Positions 56,354-64,000 of a stretch of DNA of 64,000 bases are shown here, one piece after another (the first letter of the stretch is position 1; every line of letters starts with the position of its first letter). The stretch is from contig VGDX01000007.1 in NCBI GenBank assembly GCA_016869535.1, forward strand, positions 1 through 64,000, written 5' to 3'. Source of the stretch: Alphaproteobacteria bacterium (GTDB taxonomy: Bacteria > Pseudomonadota > Alphaproteobacteria > Rhizobiales > Methyloligellaceae). The translations under genes were made by a program, and so were the position numbers. The notes below the pieces were generated by a model. The model had not been told where the DNA came from, ran no database searches, and saw nothing but the letters and a program-made list of their open reading frames with translations.

Positions 56354-56821
56354 CTAATTCTCGACGATCACGGCGCTGACCTCGGCCTCGGCGACGAGCG
56401 TGCCGTCGACATGGGCCTCGGCCTTGAAGCGCCAGACACGCCCGCGATTGCGCATCTTCTGAACGTAATAGTGGATGGTATCGCCAGGAACCACGGGACG
56501 GCGGAACCGCGCCTTATCGATGGCCATGAAATAAACCAGAGGCGGGTCCTGGAACTCATCGATGAAACGCATGCACAGAGCGCCCGCGGTCTGCGCCATG
56601 CCTTCGATCAGAAGCACGCCGGGCATCACCGGATTGCCGGGAAAGTGTCCCTGGAAATACGGCTCATTGGCCGTGACATTCTTGATACCCGTAGCCGAGC
56701 GATCGCCGTCCATGTCGACAATGCGGTCGACAAGGAGGAAGGGGTAACGATGCGGCAGAAGCTTCATGATGGCGTTGATGTCCGCCTTCCCAAGCTTCTT
56801 TTTTGACCCGCTCTCATTCAT
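56354..56821 (-). CDS. fabZ: 3-hydroxyacyl-[ACP] dehydratase FabZ
   Basis: FabZ dehydrates 3-hydroxyacyl-ACP in fatty acid elongation and competes with LpxA and LpxD for substrate. The 155-residue hot-dog protein has [16 protein letters not shown], catalytic His59 in [15 protein letters not shown] and Glu73 in IEGMAQTAG, then FRRPVVPGD. It sits between lpxD and lpxA, 27 bases after the former, matching the metabolic branch point. Confidence 0.98.
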   Translation of the reverse strand: MNESGSKKKLGKADINAIMKLLPHRYPFLLVDRIVDMDGDRSATGIKNVTANEPYFQGHFPGNPVMPGVLLIEGMAQTAGALCMRFIDEFQDPPLVYFMAIDKARFRRPVVPGDTIHYYVQKMRNRGRVWRFKAEAHVDGTLVAEAEVSAVIVEN

Positions 56822-56848
56822 GCCAAGCCGGCTCCCGTTGATGCGGTT

Positions 56849-57916
56849 CTATGGCTCATCGCCACCGCCTTGATCAAGCTTCAAATCCTTGCGTTCGGCA
56901 AGCTTTTGCAACAGCGTCAGTTCCCGGAACCAAAGCCGGACGGGCTTGGCTGGCGTACCCCCCCAACGTGCCCCGGGCGGTACATCAGCTCTAACATTAC
57001 TGCTTGCGGCGATTTGTGCGCCAGCACCGATCTTGACGTGGCCTACCACGCCGACTTGACCGCCCAGGGCCACGAAATCGCCAAGCTCGGTGCTGCCGGA
57101 AATGCCGGTCTGGGCCACGATAACGCAGTGCCGTCCGATCACCACGTTATGTCCGATCTGCACGAGATTATCGATTTTAGTCCCCTCACCGATGATCGTA
57201 TCGCTTAATGCGCCCCGATCGATCGTGGTATTGGCGCCGATCTCGACTGAGTCCTGGATGATGACGCGCCCGATTTGCGGCAATTTGAGGTGGCCGGCTC
57301 TGCCCATGGCAAAACCAAAACCATCCTGGCCAACGGCGACCCCCGCATGAATGGTGACATTGTTACCGACAAGAGCGTGGGTGATCGTGGCGTTAGGGCC
57401 GATATAGCAGTCTCGGCCAATATGCACGCGATAGCCGATCACACTGCCGGCAGCGATGGTTGTGCCCTTGCCGATCCGCGCTTCAGGCCCGATCACGGCA
57501 CCGGGTTCGGCAATCGCACCCGGCTCGAGCGATGCACTTGGGTGAATGAGAGACGAATGATCCGATGCCTTGCTGGGAGCGACCTTCGGCTTAACCGCCT
57601 CGGGATAGAACAGAGCGATGGCCTTGGCGAAAGCCCGGTAGGGTTCTGGCGTTACGAGGCAGGCCGTGCCGGACGGCGCCTGCTCGACGAATTTCGGCGT
57701 GAGCAGACAGGCGCTGGCCTTGGTCGCCGAGAGCAAGGGCAGATATTTCGGATTGTCGAAAAACGATAGGTCGCCTTGTGCCGCCCCATCCAGAGGCTGG
57801 ACGTTACCGATCTGGAAGTTGAGGTCGGCCCCATCAGCCAACTTGGCCTCAACCGCCTCAGCCACGACGCGCACAGTGAAGGGACCGGCACGCTCGAAGA
57901 AACCCGGATGTTCCAT
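56849..57916 (-). CDS. lpxD: UDP-3-O-(3-hydroxyacyl)glucosamine N-acyltransferase LpxD
   Basis: LpxD adds the N-linked 3-hydroxyacyl chain in lipid A synthesis. The 355-residue protein has the N-terminal uridine-binding domain ([25 protein letters not shown]) and a hexapeptide-repeat beta-helix with the catalytic His in [17 protein letters not shown]-terminal helix ends in acidic residues. ATG 57916 ([11 protein letters not shown]) is chosen because it gives the usual family length. An ATG at 57964 would add 16 residues and sits 18 bases from bamA. Neither has a clear ribosome-binding site. Confidence 0.95.
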   Translation of the reverse strand: MEHPGFFERAGPFTVRVVAEAVEAKLADGADLNFQIGNVQPLDGAAQGDLSFFDNPKYLPLLSATKASACLLTPKFVEQAPSGTACLVTPEPYRAFAKAIALFYPEAVKPKVAPSKASDHSSLIHPSASLEPGAIAEPGAVIGPEARIGKGTTIAAGSVIGYRVHIGRDCYIGPNATITHALVGNNVTIHAGVAVGQDGFGFAMGRAGHLKLPQIGRVIIQDSVEIGANTTIDRGALSDTIIGEGTKIDNLVQIGHNVVIGRHCVIVAQTGISGSTELGDFVALGGQVGVVGHVKIGAGAQIAASSNVRADVPPGARWGGTPAKPVRLWFRELTLLQKLAERKDLKLDQGGGDEP

Positions 57917-57982
57917 CAGATTCACAAGATTTAAGCGTGACTCACGGCCACGATGCGAAGGCATAAACTGAAGTTCGACCTT

Positions 57983-60394
57983 TTAAAAGTTCGTCGAGGC
58001 GCCGAAACGGAACAACTCGGTTTTGTCGAAATCCGCTTTGAGCAAAGCCTCCGCGATATCGGCGCGGAGCGGTCCCAAAGGTGACTGCCAGATGATGCTG
58101 AAACCGGTCGACAGGCGAACTTCGGAACTGTCAAAAATGAAACTACCCTCACCGCACTCCTTACCGATGATGCAATCGCTGGCCCCTGGGGGGAGAGTTA
58201 CCGCCCTCTCGGCGAGTCCGCTCGCCTGCCAGAGAGAACCTGCGTCAACGAAAAAGGCGCCTTGCATGCCGAGATTTTCCGGCAGGAGCGGGAACGGGAA
58301 GCGCACTTCGGCGGTAGTGGCCCAGAAATATTCGCCGCCCAGGGAGTCGCGGCGGCAATTCGGAACCCTGTTCCCGGTCAGTGGATCTTCGCAAGCATCG
58401 CGCGGTCCTATGCCGGCGCGTTGGAAACCGCGTATGGTCTCACCGCCCTTGAAGAACAAGTCGGTCATGCGGACGTCATGTCCAAGACCGTCGATCACGC
58501 CACCTTGAACGCGGCCGACCAGAGTAATTTTGTTGGTAACAGGATAATATCCGCGCGCGTCGGCGACCGAACGGAGAAAGGTCACGTCGCCTCCAACGCC
58601 GGCGTAATCTTGCGAGAACGAAGCGAATGCGCCGCTGGTCGGAGCTTGCGGCAAATTGCGCGTATCGTAAGCGACAGTGTAGCCAACGCTCGACACGTTG
58701 ACAGGGCCTTCGGCCGCCGCTTGCTTCACCGCCAAGGAGGCGTTTCGGGTCGCATCGTAAATCTCTTCCTGCTCAAGCCTGTAGCGTAAACCCATCTGGG
58801 TATTGTCGGCGATCGGGAAACCCATGCGGAGATTGCCGCCGGTGTTCCGTTGTCTGAATGATGCCACGTCGCGGAAATCGACCTCCTTGTGAAACAGATC
58901 GAAGCCCGCTGCGAGATTGCGGCCGAGGAAATAAGGCTCGGTGAAGCTAAAGTCGATCTGCATGCGCTCCAAGCTTCCGGAGAAGCCCAGCCTGACATAT
59001 TGGCCCTTGCCCATAAGATTGCGCTCGGTGATGCTGATATCACCAATCACTCCTTCGCTCGTCGAATAGCCTACCCCGAAGGATAGTTCTCCAGTCGGCT
59101 GCTCGACCACCTTGACCACTAGGATCACGCGGTCCGGAGCACTGCCGGGCTCAGTTTCGACCTCGACCGATTTAAAAAAGCCAATAGCGCGCAGTCGTTT
59201 ACGAGATGCTTCGACCAATAGCCGGTTGAAAGCGTCGCCTTCCGCGAGCCGGAATTGGCGTCTGATCACGTCGTCCTGAGTGCGGAAATTGCCGACGATA
59301 TTGATACGCTCAATATAAACCCTCGGCCCTTCCTCGATGATGTATACGATGCCTATCGTGTGGTTGATGGGATCGCGTTCATAACGGGGTCTGACCTGCG
59401 CAAAGGCGTAACCTTGCTGTGAGGACAGTAGCGTCAAGGCTTCTACAGTCTTTTCCACCCGCTCGACGTTATAGACGCGGCCAGGGCGGGTTATGATCGC
59501 GCCACGCAAAGCCTCAACGTTGAGCGAGGGCAAAGCGCTCTCTATCTCGACAAGGCCGAAACGGTAGCGTTGTCCTTCATCGATGGTGAAGGTGATGAAG
59601 AAACCCCGACCGTCGCGATCGAGGTCGGCGGTCGCTGAGATGACACGGGCATCGGCATAGCCGTTCTTCAGGTAGAACTGCCGTAAGAGTTCGCGATCGA
59701 GATTGAGTCGGTCGGGATCGTAGATATTGGTGCTTTTAAGGAAACTCAGCAGGTTCGTCTGCGTGGTCGATATCACGAAGCGGAGCTGGGAATCGCTGAA
59801 GGCGTCGTTGCCGATGAAGTTGATAGCGCGGACCTTGGTCGACGGACCTTCATTGATTTCGAACACAACGTCGATGCGGTTGGTGTCGAGATTTATGATC
59901 TTGGGTTCGACTCGGGCGGTATAGAGACCCTGCCGGCGATAGACGTCGAGAATACGCTGCACGTCGGCCTGCACACGCGCGCGGGTAAAGACCGCGCGAG
60001 GCTTGAGTTGCACTTCGGCCTTTAAAGTGTCTTCCGTAACCTCCCGGTTTCCTTCGAACGCGACACGGTTCACGATCGGATTCTCGACCACGATGATGAC
60101 GACGGTGCCCCCGTCACGCCTGATGCGAACATCCTGGAAAAGGCCGGTTGCGAACAAGGTCTTAAGGGATTCGTCGAGTAAGGCGGGATCGTAGGCATCA
60201 CCCACGGTGAAGCTGAGATAAGAACGGACCGTCTCAGGCTCGACGCGCCGATTGCCCTCGACGCGGATGTGCTGGATGCTCTGGGCGTGGGCCGATAGAT
60301 CGCCAAAGCTCGCGCTGAGACCCAGCGAGAGCGGGACGCTACTCAACATCAGGAGGGCCGCAAGAAGCCCTCTCATCAACGTCCACCGCACCAT
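57983..60394 (-). CDS. bamA: Outer membrane protein assembly factor BamA
   Basis: BamA is the barrel catalyst of outer-membrane protein insertion. The 803-residue protein has a signal peptide (MVRWTLMRGLLAALL to AHA), five POTRA domains (first: IQHIRVEGNRRVEPETVRSYL) and an Omp85 barrel with the conserved loop-6 motif (VRF region; FKGGETIRGFQRAGIGP). It ends in an aromatic residue (Phe), as barrels do. The frame is open 41 codons upstream. ATG 60394 is chosen for the signal peptide and the GGGGGAAG ahead. rseP precedes it by 145 bases. Confidence 0.97.
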   Translation of the reverse strand: MVRWTLMRGLLAALLMLSSVPLSLGLSASFGDLSAHAQSIQHIRVEGNRRVEPETVRSYLSFTVGDAYDPALLDESLKTLFATGLFQDVRIRRDGGTVVIIVVENPIVNRVAFEGNREVTEDTLKAEVQLKPRAVFTRARVQADVQRILDVYRRQGLYTARVEPKIINLDTNRIDVVFEINEGPSTKVRAINFIGNDAFSDSQLRFVISTTQTNLLSFLKSTNIYDPDRLNLDRELLRQFYLKNGYADARVISATADLDRDGRGFFITFTIDEGQRYRFGLVEIESALPSLNVEALRGAIITRPGRVYNVERVEKTVEALTLLSSQQGYAFAQVRPRYERDPINHTIGIVYIIEEGPRVYIERINIVGNFRTQDDVIRRQFRLAEGDAFNRLLVEASRKRLRAIGFFKSVEVETEPGSAPDRVILVVKVVEQPTGELSFGVGYSTSEGVIGDISITERNLMGKGQYVRLGFSGSLERMQIDFSFTEPYFLGRNLAAGFDLFHKEVDFRDVASFRQRNTGGNLRMGFPIADNTQMGLRYRLEQEEIYDATRNASLAVKQAAAEGPVNVSSVGYTVAYDTRNLPQAPTSGAFASFSQDYAGVGGDVTFLRSVADARGYYPVTNKITLVGRVQGGVIDGLGHDVRMTDLFFKGGETIRGFQRAGIGPRDACEDPLTGNRVPNCRRDSLGGEYFWATTAEVRFPFPLLPENLGMQGAFFVDAGSLWQASGLAERAVTLPPGASDCIIGKECGEGSFIFDSSEVRLSTGFSIIWQSPLGPLRADIAEALLKADFDKTELFRFGASTNF

Positions 60395-60539
60395 TACTGG
60401 TGTCTTCCCCCTTAAGCCGATCGCAGGTTCAGCCTCTGGCCCAAAACTGGCCATGGTTTGTGGCCGATTTTTGGTTCTATCTCTTGAGGATAGCGGTTTT
60501 ACAGCCGCTTTCTCCAAGACCGCCGTGCATCGGAGCCAA

Positions 60540-61646
60540 TTATAGAAATTTCAAGTGAATCAGGTCGTTCCAGGTCGCGAAAATCATTAACATGAGAACA
60601 AATGCGAGGCCAATGCGGAAACCCATTTCCTGTGTGTTTTCGCTTAACGGCCGGCCTCTGGCCGCCTCGATGCCGTAAAACAGAAGATGTCCGCCATCGA
60701 GCATGGGTATAGGGAATAGATTTATTAGCCCAATACTTACAGAAATAATGGCCGCAAGGTTGAGTAATGCCACAAACCCTGCGGTCGCGACCTGACCCGA
60801 TATTTGCGCTATTCTTATAGGTCCACCAAGCTGGTCAGCTGCCTCTCGGCCGACGATGACATCATAGAGATAGGCAAGAGACCTCGAGATGACGAAATAG
60901 GTTTCCTGCACGCCCATGACCACAGCGGTCAGGGGGTCATGACGCTTCAAGGTCCAGTCGTCCGGCGCTGCGCTGCGCTGAATGCCGAGCTGGCCGATAC
61001 GCATGGTATTGCCGAAACGGTCGGTAATTTCCTTGCGTTCGGGCATCGCGGTCAGGTCGATCTTGGCTCCGCCACGATCCACGACGAAATTCAGGGACTG
61101 ATCGGGGCTCGTTCCGACGATTCGCTGCATTTCGCTGAAACTCTCGATGGCCTGACCATCGATACTGAGAATCCGGTCTCCAGGCATGAAGCCCGCCCGT
61201 TCCGCCGCGCTTCCCGGATTGACCGCATCAACCTTGGCGGCGGTGATGCGCTCGCCAAACAGGCTGAAAATGGTGGCGAAGACGACGATCGCCAGAAGGA
61301 AATTGGCGATCGGCCCCGCCGCCACGATCGCCGCGCGTTGGCCCACGGTCTTGCCCTGAAAGCTCTTCTTGCGCTCTTCCACCGACAATTCTTCCATCGG
61401 CTTGTGGCTCGCGCTTGCCACGTTCTCGTCGTCGATGAATTTCACGTAGCCACCGAGCGGGATCCAAGCGACCCGCCAGCGCGTCCCATGTCGGTCATTG
61501 AAGCCGAAGATTTCGGGCCCAAAGCCGATGGAGAAGGTCTTGACGCCCACCCCACACCAGCGTGCCACGAGGAAATGACCGAGTTCGTGAAAGAACACGA
61601 CAACGGTCAAAACAAAGAGAAATCCGAGCACGGTGTAGAGCAGCAT
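60540..61646 (-). CDS. rseP: Site-2 intramembrane metalloprotease RseP
   Basis: RseP cleaves membrane-anchored anti-sigma factors and signal-peptide remnants. The 368-residue protein has the zinc motif HELGH at 20-24 in the first membrane helix, a periplasmic PDZ domain (ERAGFMPGDRILSIDGQAI, about 145-170), and the third-helix metal ligand motif NLFPIPMLDGGHLLFYGIEA. Its position between dxr and bamA is conserved. The gap to bamA contains small GC hairpins but no certain terminator. Confidence 0.97.
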   Translation of the reverse strand: MLLYTVLGFLFVLTVVVFFHELGHFLVARWCGVGVKTFSIGFGPEIFGFNDRHGTRWRVAWIPLGGYVKFIDDENVASASHKPMEELSVEERKKSFQGKTVGQRAAIVAAGPIANFLLAIVVFATIFSLFGERITAAKVDAVNPGSAAERAGFMPGDRILSIDGQAIESFSEMQRIVGTSPDQSLNFVVDRGGAKIDLTAMPERKEITDRFGNTMRIGQLGIQRSAAPDDWTLKRHDPLTAVVMGVQETYFVISRSLAYLYDVIVGREAADQLGGPIRIAQISGQVATAGFVALLNLAAIISVSIGLINLFPIPMLDGGHLLFYGIEAARGRPLSENTQEMGFRIGLAFVLMLMIFATWNDLIHLKFL

Positions 61647-61709
61647 CTGGTTTATTCACCCAAAGAGCTTAGTTATGTTGAGCTTATATCGGCCGCTTGA
61701 GAATTCAGA

Positions 61710-62945
61710 TCAATCAGCAAATCGGCCAAGCAGAGAGCGGGCGCGCGACCTTGCATCGGCGTCGATAGCCAGCACTTCGTCGACTTTTTGTGGCTTAAGC
61801 ATGGCCAGATCGGGACTGCCGTCGAGGGTCGCCTCGACTAGTCCGGCAATGGCCAGGAAGCCGATTCTCCTGGCGAGAAACGCTTCGACGGCAATCTCGT
61901 TGGCGGCATTGAGAACGGTGCCGGCGCTGCCCCCCGCGGAGAGCACCTCTTTGGCCAGGCGCAATGCCGGGAAACGCTCCATATCCGGTGCCTCGAAGGT
62001 GAGCGCGCCAAGCGCGGCGAGATCGAGACGCTCGGTTGGCGCATACATCCGATCAGGCCAGGCGAGGCTATAGGCAATGGGCGTACGCATGTCCGGACAG
62101 CTCATTTGTGCCAGCACGGATCCGTCGCTCAAATAGAGGAGACAGTGCACGATCGATTGGGGGTGGGTTAGGACGTCGAGCTCGCTCGGACCGAGCGAAA
62201 AAAGGTGATGCGCCTCTAACAGTTCGAGTCCCTTGTTCATCAAAGTCGCCGAGTCGATGGTGACTTTGGGACCCATCGACCAGTTCGGATGATTGAGCGC
62301 CTGCTCGGGCGCGGCTACCGCCATCTGCTCGCGGCTCCAGCCCCGGAACGGACCGCCCGAGGCCGTGAGGCAAAGGCGTTCAATGCGTTCTTTGGGGACC
62401 GCCGTCATGATCTGTAGCGCGGCGGAATGCTCGGAGTCGACGGGAAGCAGCGTCGTGTTGGCGCGGGCGACCTCGGCCATGAAGATGGCACCGGCCGAAA
62501 CCAGACATTCCTTGTTGGCGAGTGCTGTCGCGGTCCCCTGGCGTACCGCCTGCAGAGTTGGCTTGAGACCGGCCGCGCCGACGATCGCCGCCATCACCCA
62601 ATCGGCCGGCCGGCTTGCGGCGTCGAGCAGCGCTTCATCCCCGGCACCGGCCTCAATGCCCGTTCCGGCCAGCGCATCACGCAAGCCTTGATACCGTGCA
62701 GCGTCCGCAATCACTGCGCACTCGGCGTGATGCCGGACCGCGAGTTCGGCAAGGCGGGTGACGTTATGACCGCCGGTAAGTGATACCACACGATAGGAAG
62801 ACGGATCGCGGCCGATAAGATCGAGCGTGCTCTCGCCGATCGAACCTGTCGCGCCGAGAATGGAAATTCGACGCGGGTAGGACTTGCTCGTGTCGATCTC
62901 AACGGATGAGAGCGGAACGGAACGATGTTTTGTTCTTGTATTCAC
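61710..62945 (-). CDS. dxr: 1-deoxy-D-xylulose 5-phosphate reductoisomerase Dxr
   Basis: Dxr makes 2-C-methyl-D-erythritol 4-phosphate, the first committed MEP-pathway step, upstream of IspDF at 21.5 kb. The 411-residue protein has the NADPH site SILGATGSIGESTLDLI, LANKECLVSAG, the metal-binding LPVDSEHSA and the substrate loop CLTASGGPFRGWS, then HPNWSMGPKVTIDSATLMNKGLE. GTG 62945 overlaps the cdsA stop as GTGA. The first 20 or so residues are a variable extension, so a later start cannot be excluded. Confidence 0.97.
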   Translation of the reverse strand: MNTRTKHRSVPLSSVEIDTSKSYPRRISILGATGSIGESTLDLIGRDPSSYRVVSLTGGHNVTRLAELAVRHHAECAVIADAARYQGLRDALAGTGIEAGAGDEALLDAASRPADWVMAAIVGAAGLKPTLQAVRQGTATALANKECLVSAGAIFMAEVARANTTLLPVDSEHSAALQIMTAVPKERIERLCLTASGGPFRGWSREQMAVAAPEQALNHPNWSMGPKVTIDSATLMNKGLELLEAHHLFSLGPSELDVLTHPQSIVHCLLYLSDGSVLAQMSCPDMRTPIAYSLAWPDRMYAPTERLDLAALGALTFEAPDMERFPALRLAKEVLSAGGSAGTVLNAANEIAVEAFLARRIGFLAIAGLVEATLDGSPDLAMLKPQKVDEVLAIDADARSRARSLLGRFAD

Positions 62946-63799
62946 CAGATAAGCAGTCCTTGTCCTGGATTGGCCGCCTCTCGCAGGGCGATTAGACCTG
63001 CGACGAACGCGGCGAGCAACAGACCGTCGATCCGGTCGAACAAGCCGCCATGGCCCGGAATAAGCCCGCTCATGTCTTTTACGCCGAAATGGCGTTTTAC
63101 CGCACTCTCGGCCAGATCACCCATTTGACAGGCGAGCGCAAGGCCGAGGGCGATTAAGGCCAGGGCCAAGGCCGAAGTACCGCCAAGCCCCAAGGCGAAA
63201 GCATAGCCGGCCAGAGCCGGCGCGACGGCCCCCGCGACAAAGCCGCTCCAGGTTTTGTTGGGGGAAATATAGGGAGCAAGCTTGGGACCGCCAATCAGGC
63301 GTCCCAATGCATAGGCACTGGTATCGGTGACCGCCGCCACGACGAGAACGTAAAGCACCGCCGGGACACCGTATGCCGGGTCGCCTCTCAGCCAGAGCAT
63401 GGCGGCAATAGGCAGTGCCGTTGCGAGGAACCCCGCAAGTGACCACCAAACATGTTTCGCTTGGCTCGCGAGCCAGATCGCGCAGCATGCAATGACGAGA
63501 GCGATGAAGGCGAGATCGAAACGCTTGAGCACAACCAGGACGGCGATAATGGCGATGCCGATAGCATGGATCAAAGCGACGGTATCGAAGCCCTCTTCCC
63601 GCACGAGCTTGCCCCATTCCCAGGCAAGGATCGCACCGGCGAAAATCGCAAGCACCAGTAGGCTCCATGGACTGACGATGACGGCAGCGAGGGCCACTGC
63701 TGCAAGCAGGGCGGCCGACACAATCCTGATGCCGAGTTCAGGCCTTTTCGGCGCTGGTCGCCCGCGGTCTTTATCCGGGAGCGTTTTCGTCCGCGTCAC
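62942..63799 (-). CDS. cdsA: Phosphatidate cytidylyltransferase CdsA
   Basis: CdsA forms CDP-diacylglycerol from CTP and phosphatidate at the inner membrane. The 285-residue polytopic protein has about eight membrane helices. It carries the family signature [28 protein letters not shown] near 235-262, and [14 protein letters not shown] and SPNKTWSGF earlier. GTG 63799 overlaps the uppS stop (GTGA); dxr overlaps its own stop in the same way, so uppS-cdsA-dxr are translationally chained. Confidence 0.96.
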   Translation of the reverse strand: MTRTKTLPDKDRGRPAPKRPELGIRIVSAALLAAVALAAVIVSPWSLLVLAIFAGAILAWEWGKLVREEGFDTVALIHAIGIAIIAVLVVLKRFDLAFIALVIACCAIWLASQAKHVWWSLAGFLATALPIAAMLWLRGDPAYGVPAVLYVLVVAAVTDTSAYALGRLIGGPKLAPYISPNKTWSGFVAGAVAPALAGYAFALGLGGTSALALALIALGLALACQMGDLAESAVKRHFGVKDMSGLIPGHGGLFDRIDGLLLAAFVAGLIALREAANPGQGLLIW

Positions 63800-64000
63800 C
63801 CGGCCGATCTCGCCGTCGTACCGCCGAAGCGCCGCTGACGCCGCTGATACTCGGTAATGGCTGCTTCCAGCGTTTCACGCGAAAAATCCGGCCAATAAAC
63901 ATCGACGAACACGAATTCACTATAGGCGAGCTGCCACAGCAGAAAATTCGAGAGGCGTAACTCACCGCTGGTACGGATGAGGAGATCCGGATCGGGCAGT
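63796..64000 (-). CDS. uppS: Undecaprenyl diphosphate synthase UppS, C-terminal part (5' end outside window)
   Basis: The last 67 codons of a cis-prenyltransferase are present, ending at TGA 63798-63796. Visible motifs are [26 protein letters not shown], the conserved phosphate- and dimer-contact region of UppS, followed by FVDVYWPDF and a basic tail QRRQRRFGG. UppS supplies the lipid carrier for peptidoglycan and LPS. It starts the uppS-to-lpxI minus-strand cluster. Confidence 0.93.
   Translation of the reverse strand, partial: LPDPDLLIRTSGELRLSNFLLWQLAYSEFVFVDVYWPDFSRETLEAAITEYQRRQRRFGGTTARSAG

Overview
The window is a core chromosomal segment of an alphaproteobacterium, most likely a member of the Hyphomicrobiales (Rhizobiales). 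The evidence is high GC, a fused ispDF gene, a GAAC-N7-GAAC SOS box before lexA, the ntrBC-ntrYX-hfq-hflX order, and the uppS-cdsA-dxr-rseP-bamA-lpxD-fabZ-lpxA-lpxI cluster. Genes are tightly packed. Many neighbours overlap by GTGA, ATGA or TGATG junctions, which suggests translational coupling. No rRNA, tRNA, CRISPR array or prophage was seen, and no gene-free stretch exceeds 300 bases.

Region 1 (1-14.6 kb): the tail of a probable mltG, then yicC-gmk. Facing them is a minus-strand envelope operon lptF-lptG-lptD-surA-like-pdxA-rsmA. Next come pepA and mazG, a HigBA toxin-antitoxin pair with its own operator lodged between mazG and hflX, then hflX and hfq. Region 2 (14.7-25.3 kb): the nitrogen-regulation genes ntrB-ntrC and ntrY-ntrX, divergent from ispDF-pncC. 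Then ratA-lipA and two small GlsB/YeaQ-type membrane proteins. Two NtrC-like palindromes lie in the ntrB/ispDF gap, and dusB, which often precedes ntrB in this order, is absent there.

Region 3 (25.3-33.5 kb): a small operon (GFA-domain protein, GNAT acetyltransferase, membrane protein), ftsB-eno, then the queuosine precursor genes queC, queE, queD and queF. A c-type cytochrome and a small Cys-containing secreted protein interrupt these genes, and a DUF1835 protein is coupled to queF. QueD lacks the usual catalytic cysteine. Region 4 (33.5-46.3 kb): kdsA, pyrG, secG, a periplasmic unknown and tpiA on the minus strand. On the plus strand follow ppiD-trpE-sixA and trpG-trpD-trpC-moaC-moeA.

Region 5 (46.4-48.6 kb) is the only clearly mobile DNA. 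It is an intact IS1595-family element of about 2.15 kb with imperfect terminal inverted repeats and a duplicated target sequence. Besides the transposase it carries an opposing two-gene unit: an unrecognised membrane-anchored protein and a small protein overlapping the transposase 3' end. It landed between moeA and lexA and stops a few bases before the lexA promoter and SOS box, leaving both intact. This unit is the best candidate here for undescribed biology.

Region 6 (48.6-64 kb): lexA, comEC facing it, gltX, gltA, then the minus-strand lipid A, outer-membrane and isoprenoid cluster running back from a partial uppS to lpxI. lpxB is not between lpxI and gltA, where related genomes often have it.
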